Origin: an uncultured Poribacteria bacterium
GTDB taxonomy: Bacteria > Poribacteria > WGA-4E > WGA-3G
Direction of reading: 5' to 3'
Assembly: GCA_951812525.1 (NCBI GenBank)
Contig: OX638316.1
Span: 868,001 to 932,000 of the forward strand
DNA: 64,000 nt
Part shown: positions 36,720 through 46,600 of the stretch, piece after piece
How positions within the stretch are numbered: position 1 is the stretch's first letter
Layout: the number at the start of each line of letters is the position of its first letter
Program-made: the position numbers and the translations under genes
The notes under the pieces: model-generated
Seen by the model: the letters and a program-made list of their open reading frames with translations, nothing else
What the model was told of the DNA's origin: nothing
Database searches by the model: none

Positions 36720-39047
36720 ATGGATTCTTTGAAAGATATTATTCAAGACTGTCACCAACAGCGGAAAAAATCGCTTCGACAACGAAAAACAATCGTAACA
36801 CCGGCACTCTATAAGGGCTATCCTTATCACTTCACTATCCATTGTGCCCGAGGATATCGGGTCAGACTCCATGATCTGGAGCAGGCTGATATCTCCTTTA
36901 TGCCGATAGGACACGCTCCTGAGTCCGACCATCCGCCAAGGGATTTTGGAGGCGAACGCTTCTTAAAACGTCAAGTAACACAAGACTGGATACGCAGACA
37001 ATGGTTTGAATCGTGGGGAATTCACGTGTACACTGGCATTCCTTCCGCAAGAGAGGGCGCGCAATGGCACGACATTAATTTCAAATATGATGCTATTTGC
37101 GCTGCACCAGATGCCGTTTTTGCTTGTATTGAGAAACTCATCGATTCAGTTGTGAATCCACTGTTGACATTGACGAAATCTGGTGGATTGCGGTTTTCTT
37201 GTAGAGTACCGGATTACCTCCATCCAAATACTAAACAGGAGAGACAGTATATCCACAAATACAGACCGACCCTAGACAACCCACACCATCGCGACATTTA
37301 TCTTGAAATTTTAGGGGACAAAGGACACAATTGCTGGGATGGACGTCATGAAATCTTGTTAGGTGCCTTGTTGGATCCACCTGTGATTATGAAAGACGTT
37401 TTGTTCGCGCCTATTGACACTCTCCGTAATGCGCTGCATGAACCTGCTCCATCATTAGAAGAAACCTCGGAAGTTACTTTTCAATCGGTTATCGTCTCCC
37501 CGCCGGTGTCAGATCCCGTAAATGAGAAAGTGATTGCGATCCGAGAAGGGAAACTAAGTCCATTAGCAATAAAACGTCCGTCTCCAGTGTTACACAAGTC
37601 AGCGTATAAGGATTCGTCGCCAAGGTTTCCTGCTTTACGCGTTCTCGAACACAATGAGAAAACAGGGCAGCTTTGCGCAGTCAATGAAGCGGGAACACGC
37701 CTACAGTTTCTCGAAGTTAGTATATCGAAAGATGTATTGGATGCATGGAATATCCAATACCAAGGGAGCACTTTAGGGAACTTTGCGAAGGCTTTACTTA
37801 ATGCTTTAGAAAACAAAAGACACGTAGAAGACGGTAAGGTCGTCACACGCGTTCACACGGTAATAGAGGCATTTGAGGGGCAGGAGGAGATACTTGTTCG
37901 ACAGATGGACACAGAGAATGTGAATCAGACTTTGTGGCACCAATTGAAACGTTTTTTTCAACATTACCAACGGGATGTCGATGCACCGATGATGTGGGAC
38001 GCTAGCGCGATGCGTTTTTGGGTGCCCTCGACACTCAATGATACATTCCCAGATGAAAAGATTGACGTTAATCGGGTTGAACCAACAGCGTGGTTGGCGG
38101 GAAACCGAGTTTTTCAGATTCGCACGGGTATTTATTCTGCGCATGATATTTTAAACTACGAAAACAGTTGGGATGATCTTGGACTCTCTGTAACCGGACA
38201 GCGGTTTTTTTCGGGTATCCGCGCAGAAATTGAGAGAGATCCAAACGTTCAGCATATACTCATCTGCAATCATCGTGCTGCCGAGCAGGTGGCAGACCTG
38301 ACATCAAAGGAAAACGTCCGTTTCCTACGCCATATTAAAAGAGCAGCCGATGTAGAAGTATTGCAGAGTGAATTTGAACTGGCAGATGTGATTTGGATCG
38401 TTGGTGCGCCGTACTGGCCACCGCACCTGATGTGGAAGCAAGCACAGATTTTGCTTGGAAACGATACCGAACCGCTGTGTTATGATGTAGAATTTAAGCC
38501 TTACCGTTATGAAGACGAACGGATCCAAGCACTGTGTGAACAGAATATTGTTGGTATTCTCACACAGATTATAAGACAGGCTGGACTGGATCGGGCAGAA
38601 AACAAGACAGTGGTATTGCTCACAGGGATGTCATTGCCTGAGATCACTAGCAGACCTGAAACATTGCTTTTTGACTGGGAAGATTTTGAGATTGCAGATA
38701 GACTCGATAAACTCGCAGAGACAATCACCACACGTCAGCGTTTTGAAGAGGAACGCGCGAACCTAACAGCGGAGTCCCATAGAGAGAAAGTTGTGGAGGT
38801 CTTGGGAGTCTCCAAAAGCCAAGCGAATCGTATTTTGACGAAACTTAGGGGTGGGAAACGTCCAACCATGCACGAGCAGATCCACACCCTTCTTGAAAGT
38901 GGCGACAAAAAGACAGCGGAATTAGTTTCAGCCATTGAGGGACATCCAAACGCCATAAAAAATGAACTCAAACGTCTCGTCGATACTGGTGAAATTGTAA
39001 AGGTTCGGCGGGCGGTCTACACGCTTCCGCCTTCGATCTCCTCATAG
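36720..39047 (+). CDS. Paralogue A: helicase-family protein lacking catalytic motifs
   Basis: 775 aa, first of four related genes. It shares the N-terminal domain (1-245; WHDINFKYDAIC at 116, LTKSGGLRFSCRV, WDGRHEILLG at 206) and the C-terminal HTH plus winged helix (about 685-770; VSKSQANRILTKLRGG, NAIKNELKRLVDTGEIVKV) with C and D. Compared with D it lacks the P-loop, the cysteine cluster and motif III. The Walker B equivalent reads NEAG (322-325) and motif VI reads IIRQAGLDR, with the GR pair lost. The frame is otherwise open and well conserved, so it is probably a non-catalytic paralogue rather than debris. No Shine-Dalgarno before the ATG. Function unknown. Confidence 0.8.
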   Translation: MDSLKDIIQDCHQQRKKSLRQRKTIVTPALYKGYPYHFTIHCARGYRVRLHDLEQADISFMPIGHAPESDHPPRDFGGERFLKRQVTQDWIRRQWFESWGIHVYTGIPSAREGAQWHDINFKYDAICAAPDAVFACIEKLIDSVVNPLLTLTKSGGLRFSCRVPDYLHPNTKQERQYIHKYRPTLDNPHHRDIYLEILGDKGHNCWDGRHEILLGALLDPPVIMKDVLFAPIDTLRNALHEPAPSLEETSEVTFQSVIVSPPVSDPVNEKVIAIREGKLSPLAIKRPSPVLHKSAYKDSSPRFPALRVLEHNEKTGQLCAVNEAGTRLQFLEVSISKDVLDAWNIQYQGSTLGNFAKALLNALENKRHVEDGKVVTRVHTVIEAFEGQEEILVRQMDTENVNQTLWHQLKRFFQHYQRDVDAPMMWDASAMRFWVPSTLNDTFPDEKIDVNRVEPTAWLAGNRVFQIRTGIYSAHDILNYENSWDDLGLSVTGQRFFSGIRAEIERDPNVQHILICNHRAAEQVADLTSKENVRFLRHIKRAADVEVLQSEFELADVIWIVGAPYWPPHLMWKQAQILLGNDTEPLCYDVEFKPYRYEDERIQALCEQNIVGILTQIIRQAGLDRAENKTVVLLTGMSLPEITSRPETLLFDWEDFEIADRLDKLAETITTRQRFEEERANLTAESHREKVVEVLGVSKSQANRILTKLRGGKRPTMHEQIHTLLESGDKKTAELVSAIEGHPNAIKNELKRLVDTGEIVKVRRAVYTLPPSISS

Positions 39048-39105
39048 GGTTGATTAACAGTAGTTGAAAAACTATAGATTTCAGTAATTTTATTCTAAAA
39101 AACCG

Positions 39106-39134
39106 TTGACTTTTTTCGTCGAAAATGGTATAAT
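39106..39134 (+). promoter_or_regulatory. Promoter upstream of tnpB
   Basis: TTGACT (39106-39111), 17-bp spacer, perfect TATAAT (39129-39134). Could be part of the insertion or belong to the array, as similar TTGACT boxes precede B, C and D. Confidence 0.65.
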
Positions 39135-39138
39135 AATA

Positions 39139-39227
39139 ATATCGTGTTGGCAAGCATGACAAGCGTAGTCGCAAGGCTACGTGCTTGCCTTCCCACTTGT
39201 CAGGGATAAAGGCACGATACACGATAT
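39139..39227 (+). other. Nested inverted repeats in tnpB leader (IS605-type left end)
   Basis: Outer arms ATATCGTGT (39139-39147) and ACACGATAT (39219-39227). Inside are GCAAGCA / TGCTTGC (39150-39156, 39182-39188), TGACAAG / CTTGTCA (39157-39163, 39196-39202) and CGTAG / CTACG (39164-39168, 39177-39181). The two 7-bp pairs interleave, so they form either alternative stems or a pseudoknot. Subterminal hairpins of this kind mark IS200/IS605 ends. Confidence 0.65.
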
Positions 39228-39230
39228 ACC

Positions 39231-40319
39231 ATGATTTTACGAACACAGAAGATAGAACTCAATCCGAATAATAAGCAATCCACGCTTATGTCCCAACACG
39301 CTGGCTATGCTCGTGTTGCTTTCAACTTCGCATTGTCGTCTTTCAATGCGGGTTTGGAAGTTGACGAATGGCGAACCTATCAAGACATAAAGCGTGAGTT
39401 CAACGCTGTCAAGCGTGATAGGTTTCCATGGTGTGACGGCTTATCGCAGAATGCCTCCAAGAATGCTATCCACAACTTCGGTGATGCCCTGACCCGTTGG
39501 AAAAGTAAACAGAACCGATTCCCTACATTTAGGAAACGATCTGGTAAATGCTCTTACCAAGCAGACAATGGCGTGGGAACGGTTGAAGTCTACAAAAAGC
39601 GTATCAAGTTACCCAAGATTGGGTGGGTCCGTATGCGAGAGGCGTTGCGGTTTACGGGTGAGGTATCAAAGGTTGTGGTGTCCAAGCGGAACGGACGCTG
39701 GTTTGTTTCCATACTCGTTAGATGCGATAGTAGCAATTACACACACCAACCCACTCTATTTGATGATAAGCAACCGATAGGCATTGATGTAGGTATCAAT
39801 ACGCTTGCCACTTGCTCTAATGGTGTGAAATATGAGAATCCACGCCCTCTGAAGCGGTATCAACGCAAGTTGAGGCGTGCGAACAAGGCTTTATCGCGCA
39901 AGTCCAAAGGTTCACAGAATTGGCAGAAAGCAAAGAAACGGCTTGGTGCAGTCCACTATCGTATAGGTTGTATCCGTGAAGATACACATCATAAAGCATC
40001 AACGGCTATTGTTAAACGTGCATCTGCTATCGGTATAGAAACACTGAATATCAGCGGACTGCTCAAGAACAGACGGCTTGCGAAGGCGTTGTTAGATTCT
40101 GCGTTGTCTGGTTTTCTTACGATGCTGAAATATAAAGCAGATAGGCGCCGTGTATCTATCACACAAGCCAATAGGTTCTTTGCCAGTTCAAAGACGTGTA
40201 GCAACTGCGGACACAAGAAAACGGACTTGACGCTCTCGGATCGCACGTACCACTGCACAGGTTGTGGCTTTGAATGCGATAGAGACCTCAACGCGGCTAT
40301 CAATCTGTGTCCGGTTTAG
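39231..40319 (+). CDS. tnpB: TnpB-family RNA-guided nuclease (IS605 OrfB)
   Basis: 362 aa, full length for TnpB. It has the N-terminal helix-turn-helix/REC-like part, then the split RuvC triad: Asp in GIDVGINTLAT, Glu in GIETLNISG, and Asp in CDRDLNAAINL. A zinc finger with CSNCG and CTGCG lies between the last two. All active-site residues are present. TnpB uses an omega RNA made from the element's 3' end to cut DNA and keep the transposon. No TnpA transposase gene accompanies it, so it depends on one elsewhere or is immobile. It interrupts the interval between paralogues A and B. Confidence 0.95.
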   Translation: MILRTQKIELNPNNKQSTLMSQHAGYARVAFNFALSSFNAGLEVDEWRTYQDIKREFNAVKRDRFPWCDGLSQNASKNAIHNFGDALTRWKSKQNRFPTFRKRSGKCSYQADNGVGTVEVYKKRIKLPKIGWVRMREALRFTGEVSKVVVSKRNGRWFVSILVRCDSSNYTHQPTLFDDKQPIGIDVGINTLATCSNGVKYENPRPLKRYQRKLRRANKALSRKSKGSQNWQKAKKRLGAVHYRIGCIREDTHHKASTAIVKRASAIGIETLNISGLLKNRRLAKALLDSALSGFLTMLKYKADRRRVSITQANRFFASSKTCSNCGHKKTDLTLSDRTYHCTGCGFECDRDLNAAINLCPV

Positions 40320-40440
40320 AACATCGTCGTCGCCACGAGTTGCGAGGAGACGTAAAACGCCTGTGGAGTCCGTGTAAGACCTCATTCGGAGGCAGTGGGT
40401 GCTGAAGCAGGAAGTATGACAAGAAGTCTACGGATTTCTA
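40320..40440 (+). ncRNA. Putative omega RNA/right-end region of the TnpB element
   Basis: The sequence directly after the tnpB stop contains short stems (CCTC..GAGG near 40380-40392) and a GGTGCTGAAGCAGGAAG segment. By family rule the guide scaffold overlaps the tnpB 3' end and the guide is the flanking DNA. Exact ends not determined. Confidence 0.4.
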
Positions 40441-40770
40441 TAGGTTCTACACAACGGTAAAAATAGATACCGCTGCCAACGCTCTTACCTACAGTATTTC
40501 AGTCATACCAATATGCCGCACGGCTACGACTTGTGTAGTAACCTGCCCCCTGGTGTCCGACGGACAACACTACCACACATATTATAGATCTAAGTTCACA
40601 CCATTCGGAGAACGAACGTGTCTTCTGTCAACCCGATTTTCACCGGATGGTGGACTCACTTCCTACCTTTTACAGAAAAACCAAACATTTCTAATTAAGT
40701 CATAAAAACTTGAATAAAAAATCACATTTGTGATAGGATTTAATTAAGCTGAGACTTTTATTTTCCTAGG

Positions 40771-40809
40771 ATTGCTTCCACTTTGAAGCCATACTGGAAG
40801 CAATTTTTA
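40771..40809 (+). terminator. Hairpin with T-run upstream of paralogue B
   Basis: Perfect 10-bp arms ATTGCTTCCA (40771-40780) and TGGAAGCAAT (40795-40804), then TTTTTAT. It has the form of a rho-independent terminator. It may end readthrough from tnpB. Confidence 0.65.
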
Positions 40810-40899
40810 TACAATCAGCGAGTTGGGCATGAGATGCCAAATCATGTGAATCATTAAGGGTTTCTTCGAGAAAATTGGGAATTTCTCTGCAGATTTTAT

Positions 40900-40928
40900 T
40901 TGACTTATAAGTCATACTATGGCATAAT
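40900..40928 (+). promoter_or_regulatory. Promoter for paralogue B
   Basis: TTGACT, 17-bp spacer, CATAAT. The TTGACTTATAAGT start and the CATAATTA around the -10 recur at 47320-47350 before paralogue D. Confidence 0.55.
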
Positions 40929-41145
40929 TAGTCATAATAAGACATTTTATTTTACATGTTATTTTTATGAAAACAATTTCTTTATATGGATTTTCGAGAT
41001 TTACCCAGTATTTCTACCGCAGTAGCAATTCAGGTTACTGCCGCGTAAAGATATGATATCACAGCGTACCCAACTTTCTGGCACCGTTGCTGGGCGTTGC
41101 TCACAGATATTTATCAAATGAAAGAAACTTGCTGGAGGTATGGAG

Positions 41146-43506
41146 ATGAGAAGAAACAACCGACAATCCCGTTCTTATGGTCTAACTATGAATGCTTTTA
41201 ACAATCTCATTCAACGTTGTCATCAACACAGGGAACAGCCGCTGCGACAGCGGAAAACAATCGTAACACCCGCGCTCTACAAGGAGTATCCTTATCATTT
41301 CACTGTCCAGTGCGCCCGAGGGTGTCCTGTGAGACTCTATGACCTCGAGCAGGCTGACATCTCATTTATGCCCATAGGACACGCGCCCAAGGCAGACCAT
41401 CCACCTAAGGATTTTGGCGGTGAACGATTCTTAAAACGACAAGGAACGCGAGACTGGATTCCCAGACGATGGTTTGCATCGTGGGGCATCCAGATTTACA
41501 CCGGGGTCCCCTCCGGGTGCCAAGGAGCGCAATGGCACGACATCTATTTTAAGTATGATGCTATTTGCGCTGCACCAGACGCTGTTGTTACCTGCATTGA
41601 GGCACTCGTTAACGCCGTCGCGAACCCGCTATTGACGTTGACAAATTCTGGGGAACTCCGCTTTTCTTGCAGAGTCTTGGATTACCTCCATCCAAATAAC
41701 GAACAGTCAACGGAGTATATTCATAGACACCGACCGACCGCAGACAATCCATATCACCGTGACGTGTATCTCGAAATCCTTGGGGAAGCAGGATATAGCC
41801 GCTGGGACGGACGCTATGATATTTTGCTTGGCAATCTGTTAGACCCACCTATTATCACCAAAGAGGTTCTCTTTGCTTCGATTGATGTGTTTCGCGAGGC
41901 ACTACATGAACCCGCACCACCAGTAGCAAATAACTTGGAACCTGCTTCTCAAGCTGCCTCTGTCGTGACATCGATGCCAGCACCTGTAGATGAGAAGGTG
42001 ATTGCGGTGCGGGAAGGGAAACTGAGTCCGTTGGCGATAAAACGTCCATCTCCTGTGCTGGACAAGTCGGAACATGACTACTCACCGCGAGACGTTTCTA
42101 CTTTGTGCGTTCTCGAACACGACCAGAAAACTGGCTGGCTTTGTGCCGTCGACGAAACAGGATCACATTTCTCGTTTGTTGAAATTAGTATATCGAAAGA
42201 CGTATTAGATGCATGGAGTGTCAACCAACAAGGTAATACTTTACGGAACTTCGCAAAAGCTTTACTCAATGCTTTAGAGAGCAAAAGCGAACTTTATGAG
42301 AATCCTGTTAGACGCGTGCGCATGACAATGCAAGCATTTGAGGCGCAGGAGGAAACGCTTATTCAGCAGATGCACGAAGATAATCTGAATCGGACGTTAT
42401 GGCACCAGTTGAAACGTTTTTTTCAACATTACCAGCGGGATGCCGATGCACCGATGGTGTGGGACCAAGGCGTGCTGCGTTTCTGGGTACCAGCACTCCT
42501 GAATGGTGAAAAGACATTGCCAGATGCAGTGAAAAACAGCGAATTGGAATCCGGACTATTAAGAAACCGAGTTTTTCAGATTCGCACGGGTATTTATTCT
42601 GCGCATGATATTTTAAACTACGAGAACAGTTGGGATGATCTTGGGCTCTCTGAAATCGGGCACCGATTTTTTTCCGGTATTCGCGCAGAAGCTGAGAGAG
42701 ATCCAAACGTCCAACACATCCTCATCTGCAATCAACAGGCTGCTGAACAAATGCCAGATCTTACATCAATGGAAAATGTTCGTACCCGGAGCCATATTAA
42801 AAGAGCAATCCATGTAGAAGCGTTGGGAAGTGAATTTGAGCTGGCAGATGTGATTTGGATCATCGGTGCACCTTATTGGCCCCCACCTCTTATGTGGAGG
42901 CAAGCACAGGCTTTGTTTGGAGACGATGAAAAACCGCTCTGTTATGATGTAGAGCTTAACCCGTACCGCTATGAAGACGAACGGATCCAAGCACTGTGTG
43001 AACAGAATGTCATTGGTATCCTTACAGAGATTATAGGTCAAGTGGGGTTGAACCGCTTGTCAAACAAGACAGTCGTACTGCTCACTGCTATGCCCCTGCC
43101 TGGTATCACTAACGGACCTGAAACATTGCTTTTTGACTGGGCAGACTTTGAGGTTGCTGATGGACTCGACAAACTCCCTGAGGTAATAGCCGAACGTCAG
43201 TGTTTTGAAAACGAACGGGACAATCTCACTGCGGAGTCCGGTAGAGAGAAAGTAGAGGAGATCTTGGGAATCTCCAAAAGTCAGGCGAACCGTGTGTTGA
43301 TGCAGCTAAGGGGTGGGAAAATCCAACGTGTTCCTTTCCACGAGCAGATTCACGCACTTCTTTCCGATGGTGAGAAAACGACAGCGGAACTCATTGACGC
43401 TATTGAGGGACATCCAGGTGCTGTGAAAAATGAGCTTAAACGCCTTGTTGATATAGGTGAGATTGTGAAAGTTCGTCGCGCCGTCTATGCCCTGCCGCCA
43501 GAGTAG
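41146..43506 (+). CDS. Paralogue B: helicase-family protein lacking catalytic motifs
   Basis: 786 aa from the ATG at 41146, chosen because GGAGG lies about 8 bp upstream, as in paralogue C; an ATG 6 bp earlier is too close to it. Same domain order as A: N-terminal domain (WHDIYFKYDAIC, LTNSGELRFSCRV, WDGRYDILLG), no P-loop or cysteine cluster, Walker B equivalent DETG in CAVDETGS, motif VI IIGQVGLNR (arginine changed to glutamine), and C-terminal HTH plus winged helix (GISKSQANRVLMQLRGG). It shares A's deletions, but its last ~150 residues and 5' leader are nearest to C. Probably non-catalytic. Function unknown. Confidence 0.8.
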   Translation: MRRNNRQSRSYGLTMNAFNNLIQRCHQHREQPLRQRKTIVTPALYKEYPYHFTVQCARGCPVRLYDLEQADISFMPIGHAPKADHPPKDFGGERFLKRQGTRDWIPRRWFASWGIQIYTGVPSGCQGAQWHDIYFKYDAICAAPDAVVTCIEALVNAVANPLLTLTNSGELRFSCRVLDYLHPNNEQSTEYIHRHRPTADNPYHRDVYLEILGEAGYSRWDGRYDILLGNLLDPPIITKEVLFASIDVFREALHEPAPPVANNLEPASQAASVVTSMPAPVDEKVIAVREGKLSPLAIKRPSPVLDKSEHDYSPRDVSTLCVLEHDQKTGWLCAVDETGSHFSFVEISISKDVLDAWSVNQQGNTLRNFAKALLNALESKSELYENPVRRVRMTMQAFEAQEETLIQQMHEDNLNRTLWHQLKRFFQHYQRDADAPMVWDQGVLRFWVPALLNGEKTLPDAVKNSELESGLLRNRVFQIRTGIYSAHDILNYENSWDDLGLSEIGHRFFSGIRAEAERDPNVQHILICNQQAAEQMPDLTSMENVRTRSHIKRAIHVEALGSEFELADVIWIIGAPYWPPPLMWRQAQALFGDDEKPLCYDVELNPYRYEDERIQALCEQNVIGILTEIIGQVGLNRLSNKTVVLLTAMPLPGITNGPETLLFDWADFEVADGLDKLPEVIAERQCFENERDNLTAESGREKVEEILGISKSQANRVLMQLRGGKIQRVPFHEQIHALLSDGEKTTAELIDAIEGHPGAVKNELKRLVDIGEIVKVRRAVYALPPE

Positions 43507-43615
43507 AAACATCAGTGGTTAGTAGTACTCAGCAGTCAGTCCACTGCCGAAGATTCACTTGACTTTTAATGCTAACTATAATATTTTGGGTCAGGTCATT
43601 GCTGGAGGTACAGAG

Positions 43616-46600
43616 ATGAGAAGATTCAACCAACGACCGCGCCCCCACGATCTAACTATGAACTCTTTAAAAAATCTAATTCAACGTTGTCACCAACGGC
43701 ACAAGAAACCACTTCGACAGCGGAAGACAGCGGCAACACCTGCCCTTGATAAGGGGCGTCCTTTTCATTTCACGGTTCAATGCGCCTGGAAATACCCTGT
43801 AAGGCTCTATGAACTCGAGCAAGCAGACATCTCTTTCATGCCGATAGGGCGCGCGCCCCATTATGACCACGGTCCAAGAGATTTTGGCGGTGAACGGTTC
43901 TTCAGACGGCAACACCCGGAAGACTGGAATATCCTACTCTGGCAGAGATCATGGGGTATTCAAATCTATACTGGCATACCTTCAGAATGCAATGATGCAC
44001 AATGGCACGACATTGATTTTAAGTATAGTGCGATTTGTTCTCACCCAGATGCTGTTTTTGCTTGTATCGAGGCACTCCTCATTTCCGTTGCGAACCCATT
44101 ATTGACGCTGACAAAGTCCGGCGGACTCCGCTTTTCTTGCAGGGTGCAGGATTATCTCCATCCGAATACTGACGATGCGAAGTATTACATCTATAAACAC
44201 ACATCGACCCTAGAAAATCCATATCACCGTGATGTGTACCTCGAAATCCTTGGAGAGTCAGGCTACAGCCGCTGGGATGCGCGCTATGAGATTCTGATCG
44301 GGAATCTATTAGATCCGCCTATTGTCGCCAAAGAAGTCCTCTTTGCTCCGCTTAATGTGCTTCGCGAAGCACTTCACGAACCTACACCATCCGGAGAAAA
44401 GGAATCCGAGTTCACTGCTCAAACTGAGACTGCCGCACCACCATCTCTGGGTTCGTATAACCTGGACCTCGCAAGAGATGTATTTTTGAGACGAGGATTT
44501 TTTTATATCCGAGAAGATAATAGCGTTCATTACTGGAACCGACCGGGCAGCATCGTTGGTGATGGAAACGTATCGCTATGGGAGCAAGAAGGTGGTGTCT
44601 GGGTTCGCGCATCTACGCCCAATACTGGTCTCCCGACGGAAGCAACACTCATAACAGATATCTGGGACGATACGGGTATCTTGTCACCGTTACCAGCTAC
44701 CGGATTGCCTGTGTCTGAGCAGATGCTTGCAGTTCGGGAAGGGAAACTGAGTCCACTGGCGGTAAAACGTCCATCTCCCGTGCTGTGCAAGCCAGAATCC
44801 ACAGAAAAGACTTACGGCACACTCGCAGAAAACGCCACTCAAATGGAGCGTGTTTTCAATGGGAACGCTCGCATTCTCGGACTTATTGCCGAGACAGGAG
44901 CAGGGAAGAATTACGCAGTAGAATCTTATGTCCGCAACGGCGGTGTAATCAGTTTAGCCTCGAAACCTCTGTTAGCAGCAGAAACAGAGCAACGCTTTCA
45001 AAAACGAAACCTATCGTCTTTTCTGCGCTGGAAACCTCGGATGCACTTGTGGGATCAGGTAAAAGATATACCGCTTGATATCCGGATAGCGACTCCCTTT
45101 CAACATGGAAATGTTTGCGAAGATCCTGAAAGGTGTGACACACTTGAGGCAAAGGGTGGAAATCCGAGCGAAAGTATCTGTCCGATGTGTCCGGTCTATA
45201 CAGAGTGTCAGCAGCACGGCTATTTATCGCAACTCACTACATTAAAAAACATCGACGCACAGATATTAGAAAACCCCACACTGTATTTAAATCCCGAATA
45301 CTCGGAAGTGACAGAAGAAATACTCAAATCGATCGATAATACAGAACGGCTTTGTATCATTGATGAAATGTCACCGCACTCCCTGTTCCTTTACTGCCGT
45401 GTAGCAAAGGAGACGTTAGTAGATTGGCGCGTAAACTGGCAACGGAGTGCTTTGGGATACTTTGCCAACGCTTTACTACATGCATTGGAAATCAAAAACG
45501 TACTTAACGATAATGCCGTCGGACGAATCCGCGCAGTGATGCACGCATTCACAGATCAAGAAAAAATGATCGTCCAACAGATGTGCCAAGTGAATATGCA
45601 AGGTAAAGTGGTGGCGCGTGAACTTGTTGATGATGAAACTGACAGGTTGTTGGCGCGCCTTTGCATTGAGTTTGAGGGAGGTATCCATGCTTATATTCCT
45701 TTGGACTCTAACGCTGCGGACAAACTCGCGGCAAAAGGTCAACCTGCTTTTGAACTTGACTCCTTTGAAGTAGACACAGAGGTGAAGATCCCGATGTCGA
45801 TGACCCAAGCCATTGCGTTGGGCACCCTAGAGGCATCAACCGTAGAGAATATTCAAGCATTTCCACGCGTCTACCAGAATCCAAATTGGACGCTTTGGCA
45901 TCAACTCAAACGTTTTTTCGCGTATTATACGCGAGATGCAGATGTCCCGATGTTATGGACTCGCAAGAATATACAGTTCTGGATACCACCGGTATTGCAT
46001 CCGAGCCTCAAACGTCTGCTGTTTATATCGTCAACGCTCTCTGAGTACTATCTCCGTAAGGCGTTTCCAGATGAGGAAATTGAAGTCACACACATCAAGC
46101 CGACGGCGTGGGTCCCAGGGAACCGAGTTTTTCAGATTCGCACGGGCATCTATCTACGACAAGCAATTTTTAACTACGACACCGACTGGGACGCTCTTGG
46201 CATGTCTAAAACGGGGCAGCGCTTTTTTCGCGGTATCTCCGCAGAAATTGAGAAAGATCCAAACGTTCAGCACGCGATTATCACCAACGCGCCAACACCA
46301 CAGCGATTGCAGCATATCGCAGCAAAAGAAAACGTTTGTCTCGTGACGAATTATAAAGCAGCAGAAAGGTTCGGTACAACCTTCGAAGCAGCAGAAGTGA
46401 TTTGGATGGTCGGTGTACCGCACTGGACACCCGGTATCTATTGGAGAGAATCACAGATTTTGTTTGGAAACGACGAAAAACCACTCTGTTATGAGGGAGA
46501 AACGGAATCTAATACCTACAAAGACGAACGCGTCCAGAGTGTTTATAAACAGGATGTTGTTGGTTTACTCACACAGATTATAGGTCGAATCGGATTGAAC

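Larger units (their letters stand above)
40441..41139. promoter_or_regulatory. Long gene-free region upstream of paralogue B
   Basis: About 700 bp without a gene. It holds a symmetrical ATCACA-TT-TGTGAT site (40721-40734, a CRP/FNR-like spacing), a hairpin with T-run (40771-40809), and a promoter TTGACT-17-CATAAT (40900-40905, 40923-40928) surrounded by repeated AATTA(A)GTCAT words. The first 240 bp may be IS remnant. Confidence 0.5.

Noticed and set aside
39231-40319. TnpB as a Cas12-type CRISPR effector
   Set aside because: Length (362 aa), lack of an array and the IS605-type hairpins fit a TnpB transposon protein.
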